A stretch of 47,493 nucleotides of DNA, taken from an uncultured Alteromonadaceae bacterium (GTDB taxonomy: Bacteria; Pseudomonadota; Gammaproteobacteria; Pseudomonadales; Halieaceae). Position 1 is the first letter of the stretch; the number at the start of each line of letters is the position of its first letter. The DNA lies in contig CAJYAI010000018.1 of the NCBI GenBank assembly GCA_913064725.1, positions 1 to 47,493 on the forward strand, in the 5' to 3' direction. Positions 36,385 to 44,173 of this stretch are shown here, piece after piece. The translations under genes and the position numbers were made by a program. The notes under the pieces were generated by a model, which worked only from the letters and a program-made list of their open reading frames with translations, was not told the origin of the DNA and ran no database searches.

Positions 36385-36414
36385 GAGGGAGGCGCAGAAG
36401 AGGGAGGCGCAGAA
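36385..36414. repeat. 15-bp tandem duplication upstream of zapG
   Basis: GAGGGAGGCGCAGAA occurs twice head to tail (36385-36399 and 36400-36414) in the 199-base divergent region between zapE and zapG, about 60 bases before the zapG ATG. Each copy carries a purine-rich block resembling a ribosome site, with no start codon at a useful distance. It may be a recent slippage duplication. Confidence 0.8.
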
Positions 36415-36472
36415 AAGGCTTTGGCAAGATTGCATGAACAGCGCTACCATTGAGTCGACTCGGGGGAGCCTC

Positions 36473-36931
36473 ATGGAAACGACAATAACGACGATTGCGT
36501 ATTTTTTATTTGCCGGCTTTGCAGTAGGGCTGGGTGTCGGATGGTGGGTCGGCACGCAGCGAAAAGACGATTCGAGCTCTGTGATCAATGAACTGAAGCT
36601 CGAAGTTGAAGCGGCGCACGCCGCGCACCGAGCCTACGAACAATCAGTTACTACTCACTTTTCAAACACCGCGCAGCTACTGCATCGCATGCAGGATGAT
36701 TACCGATCTATCTATGCGCACATTGCCTCAGGAGCGCAGGAATTATGCGACAGTGAGGTCGCAAATCAGCTGGAGAACAACACGCAGATCTCGAGCGCAT
36801 TTGATGTTCCCGAGCATCTTTTAGATCGGTCGCAGCCTCTCGACTATGCCCCAAAAAAATCACCCAGTGAAACAGGACAGCTTGCTGAAGATTTTGGGCT
36901 CGAAAAAAACTACACCACACAGCCTAATTAA
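36473..36931 (+). CDS. zapG: Z-ring-associated protein ZapG (YhcB, DUF1043)
   Basis: Inner-membrane protein with one N-terminal span (TIAYFLFAGFAVGLGVGWWV) and a long cytoplasmic helix, linked in E. coli to division and envelope synthesis. The coiled-coil part (about 35-90, NELKLEVEAAHAAHRAYEQS) and the conserved YEQSVTTHFSNTAQLL segment match the family. I chose ATG 36473 (152 aa) because GGGGAG lies five bases upstream and the membrane span then starts at the N-terminus. It is next to zapE, as yhcB is in E. coli. Three bases separate its stop from the convergent Nif3-like gene. Confidence 0.9.
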   Translation: METTITTIAYFLFAGFAVGLGVGWWVGTQRKDDSSSVINELKLEVEAAHAAHRAYEQSVTTHFSNTAQLLHRMQDDYRSIYAHIASGAQELCDSEVANQLENNTQISSAFDVPEHLLDRSQPLDYAPKKSPSETGQLAEDFGLEKNYTTQPN

Positions 36932-36934
36932 GGC

Positions 36935-37696
36935 CTAAGCCGGGCTATCGATGTCGATAAAGTGGTGCTGCACACCGTAGTGGTCTGCAATCCAGCTGCC
37001 AAGACGACGAACACCATAGCGCTCGGTTGCATGGTGACCCGCCGCAATGAAGGCAATACCTCTCTCTCTGGCCACGTGTACCGTTTGCTCTGAAATCTCG
37101 CCTGTAACAAACAAATCAGCTCCGGCGTCTGCCGCTTCATCGATGTAGTTCTGCCCACCGCCCGTGCACCAAACTACAGACGTAACAGCAGTATCTCCAC
37201 TACCGACCATAATTACCTCGCGTTGCAACTCACCACGCAGACCCTCAGCGATCTGCGTGAGAGTTTGCGCTTTAACGAAAGACCCTTGGAACACGGGGTG
37301 GCTTTTATCATTGGGATTGATCGACCCAAATTCAGTTAAACCCATTGCCTGCCCAAGGCCTGCGTTATTCCCAAGTGTTGGGTGACAGTCGAGCGGCAAG
37401 TGATAAGCAAACAGATTGATATCAGCTGTTAACAGGGTCTTGATACGCCTCGCCCTCATACCAACCAAGCGCTGATCTTCACCACGCCAAAAGTAACCAT
37501 GGTGAACAAGAATAGCGTCTGCCTGCAGCGCCACGGCGCGATCGAGTAATGCCTGGCAGGCGGTGACGCCTGACACCAGAACTGCAATTTCGGCTTTACC
37601 TTCTACTTGCAATCCGTTCGGGCAGTAGTCTTTAAATCGTTCAACACACAACTCGGCATCGAGTGCCATGCTCAATTCATCTCGACCTATAGGCAC
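36935..37696 (-). CDS. Nif3-like dinuclear metal-centre protein (YbgI/DUF34)
   Basis: Hexameric NIF3-family protein with a two-metal site; its physiological substrate is unsettled (older annotations say GTP cyclohydrolase 1 type 2). Metal-site segments are visible: NGLQVEG, ILVHHGYFW, HLPLDCHPTLGNN and, near the end, AAGHHATERYG. The middle part CTGGGQNYIDEA and FVTGEISEQT is conserved. I chose GTG 37696 (253 aa) with AGGAG eight bases upstream; GTG 37705 lies too close to it. Convergent with zapG and divergent from degS. Confidence 0.9.
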   Translation of the reverse strand: MPIGRDELSMALDAELCVERFKDYCPNGLQVEGKAEIAVLVSGVTACQALLDRAVALQADAILVHHGYFWRGEDQRLVGMRARRIKTLLTADINLFAYHLPLDCHPTLGNNAGLGQAMGLTEFGSINPNDKSHPVFQGSFVKAQTLTQIAEGLRGELQREVIMVGSGDTAVTSVVWCTGGGQNYIDEAADAGADLFVTGEISEQTVHVARERGIAFIAAGHHATERYGVRRLGSWIADHYGVQHHFIDIDSPA

Positions 37697-37746
37697 CCTG
37701 CACACTCCTTTGCTAAATCAGCTAAACCAAACGCCATGAAAGCGGC

Positions 37747-37752
37747 ATTATA
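37747..37752 (-). promoter_or_regulatory. Possible -10 element of the Nif3-like gene
   Basis: A perfect TATAAT on the minus strand lies about 50 bases before the GTG start, in the 101-base divergent region with degS. No good -35 hexamer is found at 16-18 bases, so support is limited to the -10. Confidence 0.3.
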
Positions 37753-37797
37753 CGCAGAGTTTGATTTACACTAGCCAGCGCAGAGAGGAGGAAAGAC

Positions 37798-38892
37798 ATG
37801 CGAGAGTGGTTCTCACAGTTGGCATGGCCTGCTCTTGCCGGTGTGCTCGCTGCAGTTTTATTGCTGAATGCAGAGTGGCTGACACCCAGCAAGCGTGCGT
37901 CGGGGCCAGACAGCTACAGTAGTGCTGTAGCGGTTGCTACGCCATCCGTGGTCAACATTTATACAGCCAAACTAGTGGCTGACAGATCACCCATTTTGAA
38001 TGCGCCCCTACTGCGCCGATTTACCAACCCTATTGATCGACAACCGCGCGTTGAGCGATCGCTTGGGTCTGGCGTCATCATGAGCAAAGACGGACATATC
38101 ATCACGAATAGACACGTTATCGACGGCGCCCAATCCATTCAAATACTGCTTTCAGATGGACGCCGTGCCAATGCCACAGTGGTAGGGACAGATTCGGAAA
38201 CGGATCTCGCCTTGCTGAAAACAGACTTGGCTGATCTTTCTGCAATCGAGGTTGCGAACTCTAATGAGATCAACGTCGGTGACGTTGTTCTGGCAATTGG
38301 CAACCCCTATGGATTCGGGCACTCCGTCTCGCTGGGCATAGTGTCGGGGCTGGAGCGATACGGACTGCAGCTCTCCGCCTACGAAAACTACATACAAACC
38401 GATGCCACCATTCACCTCGGCAACTCGGGCGGTGCATTGATCGATTCAGAAGGCCACCTGGTCGGCATCAACACACTCATTTACACGGGGGCCAACGATT
38501 CCAGTAATGCGATGAGTGGTATCGGCATTAACCTTGCCACGCCCAGTAATGTCGTCAACTCAGTCATGACAGATCTGATTGAGTACGGCAGCGTCATTCG
38601 CGGGTGGCTAGGTGTAAGCGTCGACTTATTACTCGGGTTTGATGAAGAAGGTCGAGCCACGCAGTCGCTGCTTGTGACAGAGACGGCAGCGGGCGGACCG
38701 GCCCAGCGGGCTGGCATTGAGGTCGGCGATCTCATTGTCGGATTAGATGCGGTTGCTGTCACCGACGCCCGTCAAGCCATGCAAACCATTGCACGCCTGA
38801 GGCCTGGCGATCGTGTGCTTGTGGGCTTACAGCGCGACAATTCTGAGTTTGAGGTTGAGGCTATTGTCGCCTCGAGACCAACGGTAAACTAA
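37798..38892 (+). CDS. degS: Periplasmic stress-sensing serine protease DegS/AlgW
   Basis: Membrane-anchored HtrA-family protease that, when its PDZ domain binds outer-membrane protein tails, cleaves the anti-sigma factor (RseA/MucA) and releases sigma E. An N-terminal anchor (LAWPALAGVLAAVLLLN) is followed by the protease domain with H106 (TNRHVIDG), D136 (ETDLALL) and S210 (LGNSGGAL), then one PDZ domain (from about 265). The usual Pro before GNSGG is Leu here. 364 residues with a single PDZ domain fit DegS/AlgW rather than DegP. An excellent ribosome site AGGAGG lies six bases before ATG. Confidence 0.94.
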   Translation: MREWFSQLAWPALAGVLAAVLLLNAEWLTPSKRASGPDSYSSAVAVATPSVVNIYTAKLVADRSPILNAPLLRRFTNPIDRQPRVERSLGSGVIMSKDGHIITNRHVIDGAQSIQILLSDGRRANATVVGTDSETDLALLKTDLADLSAIEVANSNEINVGDVVLAIGNPYGFGHSVSLGIVSGLERYGLQLSAYENYIQTDATIHLGNSGGALIDSEGHLVGINTLIYTGANDSSNAMSGIGINLATPSNVVNSVMTDLIEYGSVIRGWLGVSVDLLLGFDEEGRATQSLLVTETAAGGPAQRAGIEVGDLIVGLDAVAVTDARQAMQTIARLRPGDRVLVGLQRDNSEFEVEAIVASRPTVN

Positions 38893-38895
38893 ACG

Positions 38896-40209
38896 TTAAC
38901 AAGGTGACTTCGATATCCGTGCACGTGCCGCCATCGCATGCGCTGACAGAGATTCACTATCTGCAATAGTGCCCGCCACTTCAGCGAGCGCATCCGCGCC
39001 CTCGGGGCTTATCTCAATGATGGATGACCGAGTCTGAAAGTCGTACACGCTGAGTGGCGATGCAAAGCGAGCCGCACCTGACGTTGGCAGTACGTGGTTG
39101 CTACCAGCGCAATAATCACCTAGCGACTCCGAACTGTAGCCACCCAAAAATATGGCACCCGCACTGGTGATATTGGCTAACAGTTCACTCGGGGCCGCAA
39201 CTGCCAACTCCAAATGTTCTGGCGCAAATCGATTCGACAATTCAGCGGCCACAGTTAGGTTGGGAACCGCAATCAAGGCGCCTCTGTTTTTTAACGAAGC
39301 ACGAATAATGTCGGCACGGGATGCCCCAGGCAGTAAAGCCTCGATGGCGTTTGCAACTGCATCTAGATACTCCTGACTCGTTGAAATACAGACTGCTTGC
39401 GCAATTTCATCGTGCTCCGCTTGTGACATGAGATCTAAGGCGACCCAATTTGGATCAACGCTGCCATCGGCAATGACAAAAATTTCGGACGGGCCTGCAA
39501 TCATATCGATGCCGACCTTACCGAAGACTTGTCGCTTTGCCTCGGCAACATATCGGTTGCCAGGCCCTACCACTTTGTCGACAGCCAACACCGATTCAGT
39601 CCCATACGCCAGTGCCGCAATGGCTTGCGCGCCACCCACGGTAATCACCTTGTCGACGCCAACTATGGATGCTGCAGCCAACACTAAAGGATTGATCTCT
39701 CCACCCGGCGCTGGCGCAACCATAACAATCTCGGGTACTCCGGCGACGCGCGCAGGTATGGCATTCATCAAGACAGATGAGGGGTAACTCGCCTTCCCAC
39801 CCGGAACATAGAGACCAGCGCGCTGCATGGGCAAACTGCGCTGCCCCAGTCGATTACCGAAGTCGTCGACGATAGACCAATCTTGGTTGATCTGCTGCTC
39901 ATGGTATCGACGTATTCGCTGGGCAGCCGCCGCGACTGCATCTAATGCAGATCGATCCACCTGTGATTCGTAGGCCTTCAAATCATCGCGTTCATACACC
40001 AGCTCGCTAACTGACGATGCTTCAAACCCATCGAAGCGACGAGTCAACTCCAGCAAAGCCGCATCACCGCCCGACCGGATTTGCGAAATAATATCGCGCA
40101 CACTAGCAACCAAAGATTGATCGAGGTCTTCGATCGGCGCTGTCAGCACCTCTATTTTGGCTTCAAAATCCGTATCTGAGCTCGAAAACCGGCGTATCTC
40201 AATCGACAT
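38896..40209 (-). CDS. hisD: Histidinol dehydrogenase
   Basis: Zinc enzyme that oxidises L-histidinol twice with NAD to make histidine. Conserved parts seen are YVPGGKASYPSSVLM, VITVGGAQAIAALAYG, FVIADGSVDPNWVALDL, LSQAEHDEIAQ-type active-site segment (MSQAEHDEIA), FAPEHLELAV and the end motif GSNHVLPTSGAAR. Length 437. The ATG overlaps the hisG stop by one base. Convergent with degS, with three bases between the stops and no hairpin. hisC, which sits between algW and hisD in Pseudomonas, is absent. Confidence 0.97.
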   Translation of the reverse strand: MSIEIRRFSSSDTDFEAKIEVLTAPIEDLDQSLVASVRDIISQIRSGGDAALLELTRRFDGFEASSVSELVYERDDLKAYESQVDRSALDAVAAAAQRIRRYHEQQINQDWSIVDDFGNRLGQRSLPMQRAGLYVPGGKASYPSSVLMNAIPARVAGVPEIVMVAPAPGGEINPLVLAAASIVGVDKVITVGGAQAIAALAYGTESVLAVDKVVGPGNRYVAEAKRQVFGKVGIDMIAGPSEIFVIADGSVDPNWVALDLMSQAEHDEIAQAVCISTSQEYLDAVANAIEALLPGASRADIIRASLKNRGALIAVPNLTVAAELSNRFAPEHLELAVAAPSELLANITSAGAIFLGGYSSESLGDYCAGSNHVLPTSGAARFASPLSVYDFQTRSSIIEISPEGADALAEVAGTIADSESLSAHAMAARARISKSPC

Positions 40210-40868
40210 TACACGGCCCGCCGTGAGTCAACCGCTGTGGTGAGTCGCTCCACCAGAGCTGAAATAACGCTATTGCGTGTTCGCATCGACGCCCTATTAA
40301 CAATCAAGCGCGAGGAAATATCGGCAATATGGTCCAGCGGTTTCATGCCATTAGCCTTAAGCGTATTGCCTGTGTCCACGATGTCGACGATCTCATCGGC
40401 AAGATTCATAATCGGCGCGAGTTCCATAGCACCGTACAACTTGATGATGTTGGGCTGTATACCTCGTGACGCGTAGTGAGCACGCGCGATGTTTACAAAT
40501 TTTGTCGCAACTCGAATTTTGGCGGCATGACCCCGTGTAGAAAAGTTCAAACCAGCGGTCATCAGGCGACATCGGGCTATCTCGAGGTCAAGCACCTCAT
40601 AAAGACCTTCATCACCGAACTCCATCAACAAATCCTTCCCGACAACACCGATATCGGCAGCGCCATGACGGACGTAGGTCGGCACATCCGAACCTCGTAA
40701 CACAACAAAGGAAACGCCATCAACCGATGTTGGGAAAATAAGCTTACGGCTGCGTTCGATAGACTCTAATGGCTCCAAACCAGCCTCCGCAAATAAGGGC
40801 AAGGTCTCCCTTAAAATGCGGCCTTTGGTAAGCGCTATGGTAAGCGTATCGGATTGAGTGGACTGCAC
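40209..40868 (-). CDS. hisG: ATP phosphoribosyltransferase, short form HisG
   Basis: First enzyme of histidine synthesis, joining ATP and PRPP. The 219 residues lack the C-terminal regulatory domain, so this is the short form, which needs HisZ as a partner; hisZ is not in this window. Visible motifs are IALTKGRILRETLPLF, DIGVVGKDLLMEF and the PRPP loop DIVDTGNTLKANG. The start is GTG at 40868 with GAGG six bases upstream, three bases after murA. Confidence 0.96.
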   Translation of the reverse strand: MQSTQSDTLTIALTKGRILRETLPLFAEAGLEPLESIERSRKLIFPTSVDGVSFVVLRGSDVPTYVRHGAADIGVVGKDLLMEFGDEGLYEVLDLEIARCRLMTAGLNFSTRGHAAKIRVATKFVNIARAHYASRGIQPNIIKLYGAMELAPIMNLADEIVDIVDTGNTLKANGMKPLDHIADISSRLIVNRASMRTRNSVISALVERLTTAVDSRRAV

Positions 40869-40871
40869 AGC

Positions 40872-42134
40872 CTACCTCGACTTCCTGACTATATTGGCAC
40901 CGACCGACTGCAACTTTTCCTCGATACGCTCGTAACCACGATCGATATGATAGATGCGATCAATATCGGTCTCACCCACTGCGGCCAAGCCTGCAATGAC
41001 CAAGCTCGCCGAGGCGCGTAGATCTGACGCCATCACGGGCGCGCCATTAATTTGCTCTCGGCCTCGTATGATAACGGTACGTCCGTCGATCTTAATATCA
41101 GCACCCATACGACTCATTTCTCGCGCTTGCATTAGGCGGTTCTCAAAAATTGTTTCTGTAATTTGACCCTCTCCCTCGGCAATCACATTCAGTGCTGTAA
41201 ACTGCGCCTGCATATCGGTTGGGAATCCTGGATACGGCGCAGTAATCAAGTCGACAGCCTTCGGTCGACCCGACCTCATATCAGCTGTGATCCTTCCCTC
41301 CTCGACCAAAACAGATACGCCAGCATCTCTGAGCTTATCGACCACAACACCCAAATGCTCCGCATTTGCGCCCTCCAGCGTAATCCGGCCTCGTGTTGCG
41401 GCCGCCGCAACAAGGAATGTACCTGCCTCAATACGATCGGGCATAACCCGATAGTGACTGGCTTTGAGCTCCGACACACCGTTGATCGTCAAGGTTGAAC
41501 TACCATCGCCCGCGATGTCAGCCCCCATACCTCTTAGAAAACAAACCAGGTCTGTTATTTCCGGCTCTCGCGCCGCGTTGCGCAATATCGTCCTGCCGTC
41601 AGCCAAAACGGCAGCCATCAATAGATTCTCGGTACCACCGACGGTAACGGTCTCGAAGGTAAAGTCGCAACCCACCAGCCCATCCCGGGTGGTCGCCACA
41701 ATATAACCATCGCGCACATCAATCTCTGCGCCCATGGCTTCAAAACCCTTTAGGTGTAAATCAACAGGCCGACTGCCTATGGCGCACCCACCTGGAAACG
41801 ATACCTCGGCAGCACCGAAACGTGCCAATAAAGGCCCCATCACCAGAATCGATGCGCGCATCGTTTTAACCAGCTCATAGGGCGCTCTCTGATTCGTCAG
41901 AGCGGCCGCTGAAACCTGCAGCATCGTCGTTTCATCCACCGATACTTCGGCGCCAAGCGCACCGAGCAACTCCACCATGGTGGTCACATCATTTAAATGC
42001 GGCACATTGGACAGACTCGACACGTCTCGCGTCAGTAATGTCGCGGCCAAAATAGGCAGCGCAGCATTTTTCGCACCCGAAATTCGAATGTTGCCCTGCA
42101 GAGGCGTACCGCCACGAATGCGGAAATAATCCAA
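40872..42134 (-). CDS. murA: UDP-N-acetylglucosamine 1-carboxyvinyltransferase MurA
   Basis: First committed enzyme of peptidoglycan synthesis, transferring enolpyruvate from PEP to UDP-GlcNAc. The active-site Cys is C117 in [14 protein letters not shown], so the enzyme should be fosfomycin sensitive. [18 protein letters not shown] and [13 protein letters not shown] are also intact. Length 420. The start is TTG at 42134: it gives the family's N-terminus (x)DYFRIRGG, and no ATG or GTG is nearby. Only a GAG lies upstream, so translation may be weak or coupled to ibaG, 15 bases away. Confidence 0.97.
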   Translation of the reverse strand: MDYFRIRGGTPLQGNIRISGAKNAALPILAATLLTRDVSSLSNVPHLNDVTTMVELLGALGAEVSVDETTMLQVSAAALTNQRAPYELVKTMRASILVMGPLLARFGAAEVSFPGGCAIGSRPVDLHLKGFEAMGAEIDVRDGYIVATTRDGLVGCDFTFETVTVGGTENLLMAAVLADGRTILRNAAREPEITDLVCFLRGMGADIAGDGSSTLTINGVSELKASHYRVMPDRIEAGTFLVAAAATRGRITLEGANAEHLGVVVDKLRDAGVSVLVEEGRITADMRSGRPKAVDLITAPYPGFPTDMQAQFTALNVIAEGEGQITETIFENRLMQAREMSRMGADIKIDGRTVIIRGREQINGAPVMASDLRASASLVIAGLAAVGETDIDRIYHIDRGYERIEEKLQSVGANIVRKSR

Positions 42135-42149
42135 AACTCAGATACTCAG

Positions 42150-42368
42150 CTACGGTGTCTTGGCAATAATATTGACAGCGTGAAGCGCGCCGCTACTGAT
42201 AAACTCACCTAAGGGGGCGTATACCCGCTGTTGACGAGCTACGGGCCGTAACCCTTCAAACAGGTCGCTGATGACTGTGATCTGACAGTGGGATCCATCA
42301 AGATGGACGTCAATACTAGCGCCGGGAAACTCCGCCTGCAGCGCACTTACTATGACCGACTCATTCAC
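42150..42368 (-). CDS. ibaG: BolA-family protein IbaG (YrbA)
   Basis: Small BolA-type protein that pairs with monothiol glutaredoxins and is linked to iron-sulfur handling and acid stress. The 72 residues have the family's SHCQITVISDLFEG segment and the RQQRVYAPLGEFI helix, ending just after ALHAVNIIAKTP; E. coli IbaG has about a dozen more residues. I chose GTG 42368, overlapping the mlaC stop by eight bases, with GAGG about nine bases upstream. The mlaC-ibaG-murA order is as in E. coli except that mlaB is missing. Confidence 0.88.
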   Translation of the reverse strand: MNESVIVSALQAEFPGASIDVHLDGSHCQITVISDLFEGLRPVARQQRVYAPLGEFISSGALHAVNIIAKTP

Positions 42369-43047
42369 TATCCAGATCCTCGGGTAAGTTAGCCGACACG
42401 TCCCATTCAGCAACCACTCGGGCTACATCGCCATCGGCAGATTTCACGGCTGACGCAAATTGATTTTGGTATATTTGACCAAGATTGATGTCTTCGACAA
42501 TCAGATTTCGAAGCCGCCAACTGCCATCTCTACTTTGACCCATTTGATATCTCACGGTATAGGTTCGATCGCCTGATCCATATACGAGCTGGGTAATCGA
42601 TGCTGATTTGGCCGTCACATCAATGTCGCCATCGTCCACTATCTCAAATTTTGACCCGCTAAACGCCAACAGCCCCTTCGCGTAAGTCCTTATCAGGCCA
42701 GACTTCATGATGGTTGTGAACGAGTTTAACTGATCCTTTAACGCCTCGCGCCCCGCATTATCCAGTGAACGATAACGCGCGTTTGATGCATATTGACCCA
42801 TGACGCCTTTTGCAAAACCCCGCCAGTCTATTGTCTCGTCGAGCACAGCACCAATCTCGGCATAAAAGCGATCGGGATCCGAATCAAAATAGCCCGGGGC
42901 CTCCGCCACTATCGCCATAATTTGTGAGGTTGTGGACTCAATAATCGGGGTGGGTTTAGCGCTTTCACTCGCGAGTGCTGCAACAGAACAACACAGCATC
43001 GAAAAACCAAGCACGAGTCGATAAGAGAGTAAATTAGGTAATGTCAT
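42361..43047 (-). CDS. mlaC: Periplasmic phospholipid-binding protein MlaC
   Basis: Soluble shuttle that carries phospholipid between the outer-membrane MlaA and the inner-membrane MlaFEDB complex. A signal peptide (LVLGFSMLCCSVAALA) precedes the mature chain of about 200 residues. Conserved segments are IDWRGFAKGVMGQYAS, FTTIMKSGLIRTYAKGL, and LRNLIVEDINLGQIYQNQFASAVK. Length 228. In E. coli and Pseudomonas mlaF, mlaE and mlaD precede mlaC in the same operon; here the 151 bases upstream are non-coding and then yrbG runs the other way. The Mla transporter genes must be elsewhere or lost. Confidence 0.9.
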   Translation of the reverse strand: MTLPNLLSYRLVLGFSMLCCSVAALASESAKPTPIIESTTSQIMAIVAEAPGYFDSDPDRFYAEIGAVLDETIDWRGFAKGVMGQYASNARYRSLDNAGREALKDQLNSFTTIMKSGLIRTYAKGLLAFSGSKFEIVDDGDIDVTAKSASITQLVYGSGDRTYTVRYQMGQSRDGSWRLRNLIVEDINLGQIYQNQFASAVKSADGDVARVVAEWDVSANLPEDLDSE

Positions 43048-43113
43048 GCAATTTCTAGCTCAAAACGTAAATTATTGGGATGAGTTATACCGATTCTCCG
43101 CCACACAGAGTCT

Positions 43114-43162
43114 GATCGGTGATCATATTGGCGTATGATAACCGATCGCTGAAGATCAGCGA
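43114..43162. promoter_or_regulatory. Two adjacent dyads between mlaC and yrbG
   Basis: Arms of 14 bases, 43114-43127 and 43134-43147, are inverted copies with one mismatch around the 6-base centre TTGGCG (arm core GATCGGT and ACCGATC). Directly after it TCGCTGA and TCAGCGA (43146-43152 and 43156-43162) form a second perfect 7-bp dyad. The pair lies in the divergent region. It may be an operator, a bidirectional terminator-like structure, or the scar of a deletion; none can be shown from sequence. Confidence 0.65.
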
Positions 43163-43198
43163 GGCGTTTTCGTACTCAAAGACCATGACATACTTTAC

Positions 43199-44173
43199 AT
43201 GCTCGATCTTATTTTCATCGTTTTAGGCCTCGCAGGCCTCTTATGGAGCTCCGATAAGTTTGTGGAGGGCGCCGCTGCGATTGCCAAACATGCCGGCATG
43301 TCGCCGTTCATTATTGGGATGACCATAGTCTCGCTGGGCACATCTGCGCCCGAGATTGTCGTATCGCTTATTGCTTCGGTGACAGGGTCAGGCGAGTTAG
43401 CCGTCGGTAATGCGCTTGGTTCAAATATTACAAATATCGGATTAGTGTTAGGCCTGACACTGATGATCAGAGCCATGACGATCGATGCCAGCGCGACGAA
43501 ACGCGAACTCCCCCAAATGGTGGCAGTTACCCTTCTCGCGGGTGCCTTGATGAGCGACCACCTATTATCGATTGCAGATGGCCTCATCCTACTGTCTAGC
43601 CTCGCCCTATTTCTTTTCCTGCTTGCCAGGCGCGACTCAACACTCGTCCCTGTCGCAGACAACACTAAACACTCCACGACGCTCTTAAACGCATGGATTG
43701 CATTTATCGTGGGCTTGGTACTCCTGGTGGTATCGTCGCGTTTACTAGTAGTCGGAGCAGTTAACATAGCCACCGCTTTGGGCGTTTCCGAGTTGGTTAT
43801 CGGATTAACCATTGTCGCCATTGGCACCAGCCTTCCAGAGCTCGCAGCGTCGGTCATGAGTGCCCTAAAGGGGCATGCGGATATCGCTATCGGGGCGATT
43901 GTGGGTAGTAATGTATTTAACTTACTTGTGGTCTTGGCCATACCCGGTATTTTTGGCCCGCTCGTTCTTGACGTTAGTGTCATGGATCGCGACTGGACAG
44001 CAACCCTTCTTTTAACGGGCACTTTGATGGGTTTTGCGTGGATTGCCTACGCGAGAACGCTAAGTCGAACACAAGGCTCGGGTGAACTCGGCCGCGCTGC
44101 AGGTGTCGTATTAGTTGGTATGTACACTGCGTATATTGGCCTACTCATTACTTATCCGGATTTTACATGGTGA
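43199..44173 (+). CDS. yrbG: Calcium/sodium antiporter family protein YrbG
   Basis: Inner-membrane K-independent Na/Ca exchanger family member. Two inverted alpha repeats are clear: GMTIVSLGTSAPEIVVS with GNALGSNITNIGLVLG in the first half, GLTIVAIGTSLPELAAS with GAIVGSNVFNLLVVL in the second. About ten hydrophobic segments over 324 residues. The ion specificity in vivo is not known for most members. It precedes kdsD, as in E. coli, with a 7-base overlap. The ribosome site is weak. Confidence 0.93.
   Translation: MLDLIFIVLGLAGLLWSSDKFVEGAAAIAKHAGMSPFIIGMTIVSLGTSAPEIVVSLIASVTGSGELAVGNALGSNITNIGLVLGLTLMIRAMTIDASATKRELPQMVAVTLLAGALMSDHLLSIADGLILLSSLALFLFLLARRDSTLVPVADNTKHSTTLLNAWIAFIVGLVLLVVSSRLLVVGAVNIATALGVSELVIGLTIVAIGTSLPELAASVMSALKGHADIAIGAIVGSNVFNLLVVLAIPGIFGPLVLDVSVMDRDWTATLLLTGTLMGFAWIAYARTLSRTQGSGELGRAAGVVLVGMYTAYIGLLITYPDFTW

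Noticed and set aside
36274-36588. N-terminal extension of zapE by about 105 codons
   Set aside because: The added sequence has no similarity to AFG1 proteins, includes a tandem DNA repeat and overlaps the start of zapG on the other strand.
43195-44022. A 275-codon frame on the - strand
   Set aside because: It is the antisense of yrbG, which has unmistakable antiporter repeats; the minus frame has no family motifs.
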